9,013 nucleotides of DNA from positions 1 through 9,013 of the forward strand of contig JAMCRA010000007.1 of assembly GCA_023380285.1 (NCBI GenBank). Direction: 5' to 3'. Under the pieces are notes generated by a model, which made no database searches, had not been told where the DNA came from, and was given only the letters and a program-made list of their open reading frames with translations. The translations under genes were made by a program, and so were the position numbers. This document shows, piece after piece, positions 1 through 5,906 of the stretch (positions are counted from its first letter, which is position 1; the number at the start of each line of letters is the position of its first letter). The stretch comes from Bacillota bacterium. Its GTDB lineage: Bacteria; Nitrospirota_A; Leptospirillia; Leptospirillales; JAMCRA01.

Positions 1-2082
1 GGGAAACACGGAGACGCCAATGCTTGCAGAAATTCGGATAGAGAAATCTTCAAAGAGAATTTCCTGCGCGCAGGCAAAGCTTAATTTGTGCAGCTGGGAG
101 ACAAGCCGGTTCCGGTTTTCAAAGTCACTGATCAAAACGGCGAATTCGTCACCTCCGATGCGGGACAAAAACGCTTTTTCCGAAAGACTCCTTTGCAAGT
201 TCTGGCCGACCCGGGTCAAGACTTTGTCGCCAGCAGGATGGCCCAGTGAATCATTGATTGTTTTAAATCCGTCAAGGTCTATGATTGCCAGAGCGATTTT
301 CCCCCGGGAATCCTGGACGTGATCAAGGACATCCTTTAAGTATTCATGGAAGTGTCTCCGGTTGGGAAGGCCCGTCAGTTCATCGGTCAGGGAAAGATTC
401 CGGATTTCTGTTTCGCGCATTTTCCGGATTTGTTCCCGTTCCCAGTTTTCAAGTCCAAATGCGATGTTTGATGCAAGCTGGGAGAGAAGATCGACAAGAG
501 AATCATCAAAAAAAGACGTTTTCTCAGCGCCAACAACAAGAACGCCTTTTTGGCCGGTGTGAAGGTTGAAAGGGATGGCGCAAAGGGATTTTAAACCAAT
601 TTTCTGCATGGCATCAGGCCAGATGTGTGATCCTGGAGTTTCGGAATAGTCTTCCACAATTTGAGGGAGTCCGGTCCGAAGAGCTTCAGCCGTGGGAACC
701 TGTCCGTCCGGGCTCTCTTTATCGAGGGAGATCCGCACATCTTTGAAGAATTGCCAGGACGATCCCGAAGCCGCTTTCCATTCCAGAAATTCCTCTCCGG
801 GATCGATCAACCCAATCCATGCGGCACTTGTTTCCCCGGCTTCGACCACGATCTGGCAGGCAGTTTCCAACAGCTTTTGGGGAGGAGGGATTTCGATCAG
901 CATCCGATTCGTGTCCGCCAGAGCTTTTGTCAGTCTCTGTAGCGATCGAATCTTTTCGGCATCCTTCTTCTGATTGGCCTCCTGCGCGTGATTCTCCAGT
1001 CCAAAGGTGATGTTCTTGCCAAGCTTGTCCAGAAGATCAATCAATTCCTGATCAAAGAAACCGATTCTGTCTCCTGCGACGCCCAGGAGTCCATGAATCT
1101 CCTGTTGAAAGAAAAAGGGGACAACGGTGACCGCACGGATGTCCGTTGTTTTGATAAAAGATTTCCAGTCTCCTTCGGGCAACGAGTTCAGGTAATCGTT
1201 TTCAAGGGCAATTTTCCCGTTACGCAGTGCCTTCGCCGTCATCGTTTGGCCTTCTGGAAGAACCGGATTCAGGTTCACGCGGAGAAGTTTTTCCCATCCT
1301 TTCGGGGAGTTTGTCGACCATCCCCACTGGACCCATCCTGATTGGGGATCGACCAGCCCGATGACCGAAGTCCGGGCTTGCCCGGAATCGACTATAATCC
1401 GGGAGACGGCATCGAAAAGCTGATCGGGATCGGGCCTCTTCATGAGGAGTTCGTTGATTTCTGCAAAGGATCGGGTAAATCTCTGAAGCCGAGAAACCCG
1501 TTCATCTTTTTTTCGACGATCTTCTTCCCGTTCCCGGTTCTCAAGGGCAAAGGTGAGGTTTGCCGAAAATTTTTCAATGAGACTGGCCAGCTCCGTTTCG
1601 AAAAATCCCACCCGATTCCCGAAGAGGGCGAATATGCCGACCCCCTTTTTTTGCCGGAAGGGGACGGCTATCGAGGATTGGAGTCCAGATTCACTCAAGA
1701 TCCGGTGCCATTGGGGTTGGGTGAGTGCACTCAGAAAATTGTTTCCGATGGCCATTTTATGCGTTCTGACGGCTTCGGACAGAAAAAGGATACTTTCGGT
1801 GGATTCCGGGTCGACGGAAATGCGAAAGACAGATTTCTGGTGTTCCGGTATTCCCGTCATGACTTTCCAGTCGATCCACTCCGATTCGGGATGGACAACG
1901 CCGATCCAGACGGCGTGGGCCAGATCCGCTTCCATCATGATTTGCCCGATTTTTTCAAAGAAGGTCTGGGGAGAGGGAAACTGCATGATGAGACGGTCTG
2001 TTTCAAAGAATGCGTTGGTAAATCGTTGAAATAGGGAAAGGCGATCGGGAGCGTCGGAAGGGGTGGGAGAAGGGTTGTCCAA
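1..2082 (-). CDS. Triple-GAF diguanylate cyclase (GGDEF), 3' end beyond the window
   Basis: Predicted cytoplasmic sensor enzyme that makes cyclic di-GMP from two GTP. The minus frame is open from a stop at 2158-2160 to the left edge, giving 694 residues here. Three GAF modules start near residues 19, 200 and 382, each ending in a helix such as NITFGLEN. A linker then leads into the GGDEF domain: LTDELTGLPN (565-574), DLDGFK with the metal-binding Asp (602-607), GGDEF (643-647) and SIGVSVFP near the edge. Roughly the last 40 residues of the cyclase are missing, and a following EAL domain cannot be excluded. No transmembrane segment is seen. The RxxD inhibitory site is absent (SEKA instead). 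There is no ATG before the first module; TTG at 2080-2082 behind GAAGAGAG is my choice, and TTG at 2140-2142 is the alternative. The domain calls are firm, the exact start is not, and the GAF ligands are unknown. Confidence 0.93.
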   Translation of the reverse strand, partial: MDNPSPTPSDAPDRLSLFQRFTNAFFETDRLIMQFPSPQTFFEKIGQIMMEADLAHAVWIGVVHPESEWIDWKVMTGIPEHQKSVFRISVDPESTESILFLSEAVRTHKMAIGNNFLSALTQPQWHRILSESGLQSSIAVPFRQKKGVGIFALFGNRVGFFETELASLIEKFSANLTFALENREREEDRRKKDERVSRLQRFTRSFAEINELLMKRPDPDQLFDAVSRIIVDSGQARTSVIGLVDPQSGWVQWGWSTNSPKGWEKLLRVNLNPVLPEGQTMTAKALRNGKIALENDYLNSLPEGDWKSFIKTTDIRAVTVVPFFFQQEIHGLLGVAGDRIGFFDQELIDLLDKLGKNITFGLENHAQEANQKKDAEKIRSLQRLTKALADTNRMLIEIPPPQKLLETACQIVVEAGETSAAWIGLIDPGEEFLEWKAASGSSWQFFKDVRISLDKESPDGQVPTAEALRTGLPQIVEDYSETPGSHIWPDAMQKIGLKSLCAIPFNLHTGQKGVLVVGAEKTSFFDDSLVDLLSQLASNIAFGLENWEREQIRKMRETEIRNLSLTDELTGLPNRRHFHEYLKDVLDHVQDSRGKIALAIIDLDGFKTINDSLGHPAGDKVLTRVGQNLQRSLSEKAFLSRIGGDEFAVLISDFENRNRLVSQLHKLSFACAQEILFEDFSIRISASIGVSVFP
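394..2028 (-). repeat. Three tandem GAF-module repeats within the GGDEF gene
   Basis: The protein repeats itself three times. Aligned glutamines in LFQRFT, RLQRFT and SLQRLT are encoded at 2026-2028, 1483-1485 and 937-939, so the units are 181 and 182 residues long. The third unit gives way to the GGDEF domain after another 182 residues. Shared landmarks include WIGVVHP / VIGLVDP / WIGLIDP near the start and GFFETELASL / GFFDQELIDL / SFFDDSLVDL near the end, followed by LTFALEN / ITFGLEN / IAFGLEN. The units look diverged, so this is an old internal duplication. Confidence 0.88.
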
Positions 2083-2159
2083 GTGTACTCTCTTCAGAAG
2101 AGTAAGGAGGAGGTTGCTTTTTCCGGCAATGTTTCCGGACAACCTCTTAAAATCCAGTC

Positions 2160-2195
2160 ATTGTACTGTATCGGTCACGGAGTTTTTTCCTTCAA
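2160..2195 (-). promoter_or_regulatory. Weak candidate promoter for the GAF-GGDEF gene
   Basis: On the minus strand, TTGAAG (2190-2195) and GATACA (2167-2172) are separated by 17 bases. A better -10-like TACAAT (2160-2165) lies just downstream but has no -35 at the right distance. Since a terminator candidate follows the upstream gene, the cyclase gene probably has its own promoter in 2083-2258. The exact hexamers are uncertain. The rest of this 200-base gap shows only A/T-rich stretches and weak inverted repeats. Confidence 0.25.
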
Positions 2196-2258
2196 TACGA
2201 GGCCCAAGAGAAAATTAAAGAAGAAAAGTTTCTCTTCAGACCCTCTTGCGACCTCCGG

Positions 2259-2292
2259 AAAAAACAAATATTCGCTTGCTGCCTTTAGCGAA
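2259..2292 (-). terminator. Candidate intrinsic terminator of the exported-protein gene
   Basis: Read on the minus strand, TTCGCT (2287-2292, overlapping the TAA stop) can pair with AGCGAA (2271-2276) across a 10-base loop. TATTTGTTTTTT (2259-2270) follows directly. A short stem plus a T-run straight after a stop codon fits a rho-independent terminator. The stem has only 6 bp, so it may be leaky. Confidence 0.5.
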
Positions 2293-2899
2293 CGGCCCAG
2301 GAGGCAACGGGAACAGTATTGATCCTGCGGGTGAAGTCGGTCAAGAAGGTTGTAAAAGGGACAAGGGCAATCTTGCGGGAGTTCTGTACGCGAACTTTGA
2401 CATAGAGGGAAGGGTCTCCCTTTATAAATTTTCCAATATCCATAAACTGGATCCTTTGATCATGAAAAAGGTCATGTGTCAGGAGAACGACAAAGACACC
2501 CCGGTCAAAAGCCCCGTGCTTCAGGAGACGACCATTTCGGTCATAGGTTTTGACGACAATGGCATCGAGGAGGTGTCTCTCCTTTCGAGGATGCCAGAAG
2601 TGATAGGTCACTTCATAAGCGCCTTTGAAAGCCCGTGTGTTTGGAATGGAGATCAGGCGTCCATGACCGTCCCGATAGGGTTTGTTCTTGGTAATATCGA
2701 GCGAGAAATGATTGTAATGGATCACGTTGTGTGAAGAAAAATCAAAGTGGCCCTGGAGGAGGCGGGATCCGGATTCGTTGACGAAAAGAACATCTGTCGG
2801 TGTTTCCAGTGCCGGGCTGGTGTTGTATTGCCCAAAAAAACAGAAAAGTGCGAAAAAGAAGGTTGAAAGAAATTGAACCGCACCGGAATTCTGTCTCAT
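2285..2899 (-). CDS. Hypothetical exported protein, 204 aa
   Basis: I do not recognise a family. The N-terminus looks like a Sec signal peptide: a short polar start with one Arg, a hydrophobic core at residues 10-23 (FLSTFFFALFCFFG) and a likely cleavage site after SPA (residue 30). No lipobox is present. The mature part of about 174 residues is rich in aromatics, His and basic residues, with alternating hydrophobic stretches suggesting beta structure, and has no further membrane segment, so periplasmic or outer-surface location is inferred. The ATG start is supported by GGAGG (2907-2911 on the opposite strand) seven bases upstream. A perfect TATAAT lies further upstream and a terminator candidate follows the stop, so it is probably transcribed alone. 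Codon use looks like its neighbours. The gene is likely real; its function is unknown. Confidence 0.75.
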   Translation of the reverse strand: MRQNSGAVQFLSTFFFALFCFFGQYNTSPALETPTDVLFVNESGSRLLQGHFDFSSHNVIHYNHFSLDITKNKPYRDGHGRLISIPNTRAFKGAYEVTYHFWHPRKERHLLDAIVVKTYDRNGRLLKHGAFDRGVFVVLLTHDLFHDQRIQFMDIGKFIKGDPSLYVKVRVQNSRKIALVPFTTFLTDFTRRINTVPVASWAVR

Positions 2900-2988
2900 C
2901 CAAGAGCCTCCATGGAAATTCTGTTGAATCAGGACCTCGTGATCACTGCAAGAGCATTCTGTGCAGGACGACCTTGCAAGTCCGCCTC

Positions 2989-2994
2989 ATTATA
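2989..2994 (-). promoter_or_regulatory. Candidate -10 element for the exported-protein gene
   Basis: The minus strand reads TATAAT, a perfect sigma-70 type -10, placing transcription start about 80 bases before the ATG at 2899. The -35 region at 16-18 bases spacing (around 3011-3018, TTCCAT) is poor, so an activator or an alternative sigma factor could be involved. Confidence 0.45.
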
Positions 2995-3287
2995 TAGGGG
3001 GAGGGCGGTAAATGGAAGTGGTGAACCCCTTATTCCGCCTGTGTTTCACGTGTTTTTGGTCTGAAACCTCCCCCGAAACAGAATCCTGAAACCGGAAGAG
3101 TTCGGGATCGAGCTTTTCTTGTTTATCTCCTCCATCCCTTTTTTCCACACATCCTGTAAAGAATGTTTTCAACGACTTTTTCCCTGTTCAATGCGTCATG
3201 AATTAAAACAAATCAAGAGGAAGTGAAAGCTCTCTTTCTTGGAAAACATGAAGAGAGTCAAAATCAGAAGACGCCGATCATATTTGT

Positions 3288-3296
3288 TGCTATGAT
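3288..3296 (+). promoter_or_regulatory. Candidate extended -10 promoter for the DUF3109-type gene
   Basis: TGCTATGAT matches an extended -10 (TGn followed by TATGAT, five of six consensus bases). No good -35 is present, which extended -10 promoters tolerate. Transcription would begin near 3303, leaving a leader of about 70 bases that contains the inverted repeats described separately. Confidence 0.4.
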
Positions 3297-3302
3297 GATA
3301 CA

Positions 3303-3352
3303 CCCCGCGGGGTTTTCGATTTTCCCGGAAATGCCGGGAGTTTAACCGTTAA
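3303..3352 (+). promoter_or_regulatory. Cluster of inverted repeats in the leader of the DUF3109-type gene
   Basis: Three perfect inverted repeats occur in 50 bases just before the ribosome binding site. They are CCCCGCGGGG (3303-3312), TCCCGG-AAATG-CCGGGA (3323-3339, a 6-bp hairpin) and TTAAC-C-GTTAA (3342-3352). The first is followed by GGTTTTCGATTTT-like sequence, so it could act as a weak attenuator or as a protein-binding site. The function is inferred from position and symmetry only. Confidence 0.4.
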
Positions 3353-3355
3353 AAG

Positions 3356-3362
3356 AAGGTGG
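3356..3362 (+). promoter_or_regulatory. Ribosome binding site selecting the ATG at 3372
   Basis: AAGGTGG abuts the ATG at 3363 with no spacer, but lies nine bases before the in-frame ATG at 3372. The second ATG is therefore the better start. Confidence 0.55.
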
Positions 3363-3371
3363 ATGGTAAAA

Positions 3372-4106
3372 ATGAGTTCCGGGGTGTTTGTGCCGTTTCC
3401 AGGAAGAGAACGGACACTGGTCATGATTGGCGGCGTCTGGGTAGATCCCAGCCTCTGGACAACGAAGTTCGACTGTAACGTTGAATTGCAAGGCTGTCAC
3501 TCCATGTGTTGCTACCGCTCAAACATCCTGGCACCGGGAGAAAAGGAAAAGATCGAGGCTCACCTTGAAGGAATTCTGCCCTATATGACACCGGTGAAGC
3601 GGCATCTCCTCCAGGAGAGGGGAGGGTTTGTCGCGGATTGCAGGACGCAATGTCCGGACGGATGCGAGTTAAATGAAGACGAAGTCAACGCGATGGCGAG
3701 GGCCTTCCGGTTGTCCGAAGATTTTCGCTGTAATCTCATCGTTCGGTCGGAGCAATCCGGAGAATCGATGGATTCCTGCATTTTTCTCTCCCAGAACACC
3801 TCCGGAGAAAACCATTGTTCCATTCACGCTTACGCCATTGATGCAGGCATCAACTGGATGGATATCAAACCTGTGGATTGTATCCAGTATCCGCTGGCCG
3901 TTTTTCAGGAAAGAGGGAAAACAATTCTTGCTCCTCAGACGACTTCCTTTCTCTCTCATTTACCTTGTCATGAAAGCGGTCTGGGCCCCTGGATGTACCA
4001 GTCGATGGAATCGACCATTCGATTCCTGCTTGGCGGAGAATTTTTTGAAGCCCTGGATTTGTATGTTCGGGAAAATGTTGAACCTGGGCGGCTTGAGAGG
4101 TCATAG
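3372..4106 (+). CDS. DUF3109-like cysteine-rich protein (YkgJ-type metal-binding), 244 aa
   Basis: Resembles the DUF3109 group of the CxxCxxCC/YkgJ zinc- or iron-chelating proteins, whose biochemical role is not established. Typical landmarks are present: WVDPSLWTTKFDCN (residues 23-36), Cys at 35, 42, 46 and 47 forming a C-x6-C-x3-CC cluster, ILPYMTP (68-74), CSIH (149-152) and KPVDCIQYPL (166-175). The cysteines probably bind a metal. The protein has no signal peptide or membrane segment and should be cytosolic. It holds 12 cysteines; a C-x3-C-x3-C cluster at 90, 94 and 98 looks additional to the family pattern as I remember it. The in-frame ATG at 3363 would add three residues but leaves no room for the ribosome binding site. 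pgpA starts 19 bases downstream, so the two are probably co-transcribed. Family assignment rests on motif likeness. Confidence 0.8.
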   Translation: MSSGVFVPFPGRERTLVMIGGVWVDPSLWTTKFDCNVELQGCHSMCCYRSNILAPGEKEKIEAHLEGILPYMTPVKRHLLQERGGFVADCRTQCPDGCELNEDEVNAMARAFRLSEDFRCNLIVRSEQSGESMDSCIFLSQNTSGENHCSIHAYAIDAGINWMDIKPVDCIQYPLAVFQERGKTILAPQTTSFLSHLPCHESGLGPWMYQSMESTIRFLLGGEFFEALDLYVRENVEPGRLERS

Positions 4107-4125
4107 AGATGGGCTTTAGAACAAG

Positions 4126-4635
4126 ATGCAGTTTTTTCCGGCCGGTTTCGTGCCAAAAAGCCTCTGCCGAATGAAGAATGTTTTACCGGTTTTTGAAAGG
4201 GCGATCAGCACTGTCTTTGGGATCGGTTATTTCCCCTGGGCCCCGGGAACGATGGGAAGTCTGGCTGCGCTCTTCGTTTGGTGGAGACTTCCCCCGGAAC
4301 CGTTTTCTGAAGAAATTTCAGGGGTATGTCTTGCCTGTGTTGCGGGGATCTACTTCAGTGGTCGATTCTCCGGGGCTCTGGGGGTTCGGGACCCGGGTGT
4401 GATTGTGGTGGACGAGTTTGTGGGGCAATTCATTTCTCTCCTCTGGACAGAACATGATATCATTCATGGGTTAACCGCATTTCTCTTTTTCCGTTTTCTG
4501 GATATTTTCAAGCCCGGACCGATTCGCTGGGCAGAGCGGCTCCCCGGCGGTTTCGGTATCATGGCAGACGATATACTTGCTGGCTGTTTGGCTGGTGTCC
4601 TGACACTGGTCCTCTACCGCATCATGCCTGTCTAG
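4126..4635 (+). CDS. pgpA: Phosphatidylglycerophosphatase A
   Basis: Integral membrane enzyme that removes phosphate from phosphatidylglycerophosphate to give phosphatidylglycerol, the last step of that branch of phospholipid synthesis. The 169-residue length matches the family (E. coli PgpA is about 170). Family motifs are clear: PGTMGSLAA (40-48), VVDEFVGQ (94-101) with the conserved acidic pair, FRFLDIFKP (122-130) and GGFGIMADDILAG (141-153) with paired aspartates. Hydrophobic segments lie around 44-55, 64-78, 99-107, 115-125 and 150-166. The ATG at 4126 has no strong ribosome binding site; the in-frame ATG at 4171 (MKNVLPVFE) is a possible alternative that keeps all motifs. It follows the DUF3109-type gene by 19 bases and precedes recA. 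cinA, which often lies between pgpA and recA, is not present here. Confidence 0.93.
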   Translation: MQFFPAGFVPKSLCRMKNVLPVFERAISTVFGIGYFPWAPGTMGSLAALFVWWRLPPEPFSEEISGVCLACVAGIYFSGRFSGALGVRDPGVIVVDEFVGQFISLLWTEHDIIHGLTAFLFFRFLDIFKPGPIRWAERLPGGFGIMADDILAGCLAGVLTLVLYRIMPV

Positions 4636-4636
4636 G

Positions 4637-4655
4637 CTTGTCCTTTTTGGACAAG
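4637..4655. promoter_or_regulatory. Perfect inverted repeat upstream of recA, candidate operator
   Basis: CTTGTCC-TTTTT-GGACAAG is a perfect 7-bp inverted repeat with a 5-base centre. It begins one base after the pgpA stop and about 90 bases before the recA start. No T-run follows on either strand, so it does not look like a normal intrinsic terminator. Its place before recA suggests a repressor site, perhaps LexA, but it matches neither the E. coli CTGT-N8-ACAG nor the Bacillus GAAC-N4-GTTC box. I see no convincing -10 nearby to confirm a promoter. Confidence 0.45.
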
Positions 4656-4734
4656 ACAAAACGAGGCATCACAGAAATTGGCGCTCGATTTTTGGCAGAA
4701 GCAACAAGCTGGATTGCAGGATTTCTTGATTTTT

Positions 4735-4741
4735 AAGGAGG
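4735..4741 (+). promoter_or_regulatory. Strong ribosome binding site setting the recA start
   Basis: AAGGAGG is the full anti-16S complement. It lies five bases before TTG at 4747 and only two before the in-frame GTG at 4744. It is far downstream of the longest possible start (TTG 4678), which has no such site, so the 23-residue extension is rejected. Confidence 0.8.
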
Positions 4742-4746
4742 GAGTG

Positions 4747-5829
4747 TTGGCAGAAGAAAGAGATCAGGCTCGTCAGAAATCACTTGATCTGGCTGTGTCA
4801 CAGATTGAAAAGCAGTTTGGCAAAGGTTCGATCATGCGTCTGGGAAAGGATCAGGTGCCACAGAACGTACCGGTTATTCCTTCCGGCTCTCTGGCTCTGG
4901 ATATTGCCTTGGGCATTGGCGGCTATCCCCGGGGAAGAGTTGTTGAACTCTATGGTCCGGAATCCTCCGGAAAAACGACCCTGGCCCTCCATGCGATCAG
5001 CGAAGTCCATAAGGCCGGTGGTGTGGCAGCTTTTATTGACGCGGAACATGCCCTTGATGTGACCTACGCAAAACGTCTTGGTGTACGGACTGAAGATCTT
5101 CTGATTGCCCAGCCGGATACAGGGGAGCAAGCTCTTGAGATCACGGAAACTCTTGTCCGCTCCGGGAGTATTGATCTGATTGTCGTGGACTCGGTGGCGG
5201 CTCTTGTTCCCCGTGCCGAACTTGAAGGGGAAATGGGGGATGCTCATGTAGGTTTGCAGGCCAGGTTGATGAGCCAGGCGCTTCGGAAACTGACCTCTGC
5301 CATTTCCAAATCGAACACGACTGTGCTTTTTATCAATCAGATCCGTATGAAGATCGGGGTCATGTTTGGCAATCCGGAAACAACGACGGGTGGAAATGCT
5401 CTCAAGTTCTACGCGTCTGTCCGGATGGACATCCGCCGTATCGAATCCATCAAGGAAGGCGATCAGGTTCTGGGGAACAGGATCCGGGTCAAGGTCGTCA
5501 AAAACAAGATGGCTCCACCGTTCCGTCAGGCGGAGTTTGACATCTCTTTCAACGAAGGGATTTCGACGGTCGGGGAACTGATCGATCTAGGCGTCGATCA
5601 CGGAATTCTGGAAAAATCCGGTGCCTGGTATTCGATAGGGAACGAACGACTTGGACAGGGTAAGGAAGCGGTCAAGCTCTATCTCAAGACGCATCCGGAA
5701 GCTTTCAAAAAGATTGAGCAGGAAATCCGGTCCAAGATCCGTCCTGCATCTTTGCCACCCGAACCCGCCGCCTCTGCTCCCCCTTCTTCCCGGAAAGGGA
5801 AGGAAGCGACAGCTTCGTCCGGGGAATAA
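4747..5829 (+). CDS. recA: Recombinase RecA
   Basis: ATP-dependent strand-exchange protein that coats single-stranded DNA, pairs homologues and triggers LexA self-cleavage. From the TTG start it has 360 residues (E. coli 353), and residues run four ahead of E. coli numbering. Visible motifs are [15 protein letters not shown] near the N-terminus, Walker A GPESSGKT (70-77), FIDAEHALD with the catalytic Glu at 100, Walker B LIVVD ending at Asp148, loop L1 around ELEGEMGD, the [20 protein letters not shown] region leading into loop L2, and [12 protein letters not shown]. No intein or frameshift is seen. The C-terminal tail is rich in Pro, Ala and Ser with few acidic residues, unlike the acidic tail of E. 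coli RecA. The start is a choice between TTG 4747 (best spacing) and GTG 4744. It follows pgpA by 111 bases and precedes alaS by 77; recX does not lie between them. Confidence 0.98.
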   Translation: MAEERDQARQKSLDLAVSQIEKQFGKGSIMRLGKDQVPQNVPVIPSGSLALDIALGIGGYPRGRVVELYGPESSGKTTLALHAISEVHKAGGVAAFIDAEHALDVTYAKRLGVRTEDLLIAQPDTGEQALEITETLVRSGSIDLIVVDSVAALVPRAELEGEMGDAHVGLQARLMSQALRKLTSAISKSNTTVLFINQIRMKIGVMFGNPETTTGGNALKFYASVRMDIRRIESIKEGDQVLGNRIRVKVVKNKMAPPFRQAEFDISFNEGISTVGELIDLGVDHGILEKSGAWYSIGNERLGQGKEAVKLYLKTHPEAFKKIEQEIRSKIRPASLPPEPAASAPPSSRKGKEATASSGE

Positions 5830-5855
5830 GCGTCGAGAGGGACGAAAAAGGGTCT

Positions 5856-5872
5856 ATAAAAAACTTTTTTAT
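5856..5872. other. A/T palindrome between recA and alaS
   Basis: ATAAAAAA-C-TTTTTTAT is a perfect 17-base palindrome in the 77-base gap between recA and alaS. It could form a weak A:T hairpin ending in a T-run, or supply bent A-tract DNA near an alaS promoter (TATAAA at 5855-5860 has no matching -35). It lacks the GC stem of a standard terminator, so recA-alaS read-through is likely. Confidence 0.35.
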
Positions 5873-5906
5873 CCGCTTTAAGTTCAAAACACTGTCCGGA
5901 GATTGA

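Larger units (their letters stand above)
2900..3371. other. Divergent intergenic region, about 470 bases
   Basis: Lies between the leftward exported-protein gene and the rightward DUF3109-type gene. It holds the ribosome binding site and candidate promoter of the left gene, the candidate extended -10 and structured leader of the right gene, and between them A/T-rich DNA without a convincing gene. Minor features are CTGAAACC repeated at 3061 and 3086, a GTTTCA/TGAAAC inverted pair (3043-3048 and 3062-3067), and a CTCTCTT/AAGAGAG pair (3230-3236 and 3251-3257). I see no tRNA or other recognised RNA. Confidence 0.7.

Noticed and set aside
20..2034. A series of plus-strand ORFs (such as 1342-2034, 230 aa, and 988-1341)
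   Set aside because: They lie opposite the minus-strand GAF-GGDEF gene, whose frame contains clear GGDEF and GAF motifs. The plus-strand translations have no recognisable pattern.
2206..2236. AAGAGAAA / TTTCTCTT inverted repeat with a 15-base loop
   Set aside because: The stem is A/T-rich, the loop is long, and no T-run follows. It is likely chance in A/G-rich DNA.
2285..2734. Plus-strand ORF 2246-2734 (162 aa)
   Set aside because: It lies opposite the exported-protein gene, which has a signal peptide, a GGAGG site and a terminator on the minus strand.
2990..3172. Minus-strand ORF of 60 aa with a TTG start in the divergent intergenic region
   Set aside because: It has no ribosome binding site at a proper distance, a composition without protein-like pattern, and it would cover the promoter of the exported-protein gene.
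3223..3345. Plus-strand 40-residue ORF starting at GTG (MKALFLGKHEE...)
   Set aside because: AAGAGG is only two bases before the GTG, and the frame runs through the candidate promoter and palindromes. A leader peptide is possible but not supported.
4678..4746. 23-residue N-terminal extension of RecA from TTG 4678
   Set aside because: It lacks a ribosome binding site, exceeds normal RecA length, and a full AAGGAGG site lies just before the 4744/4747 starts.
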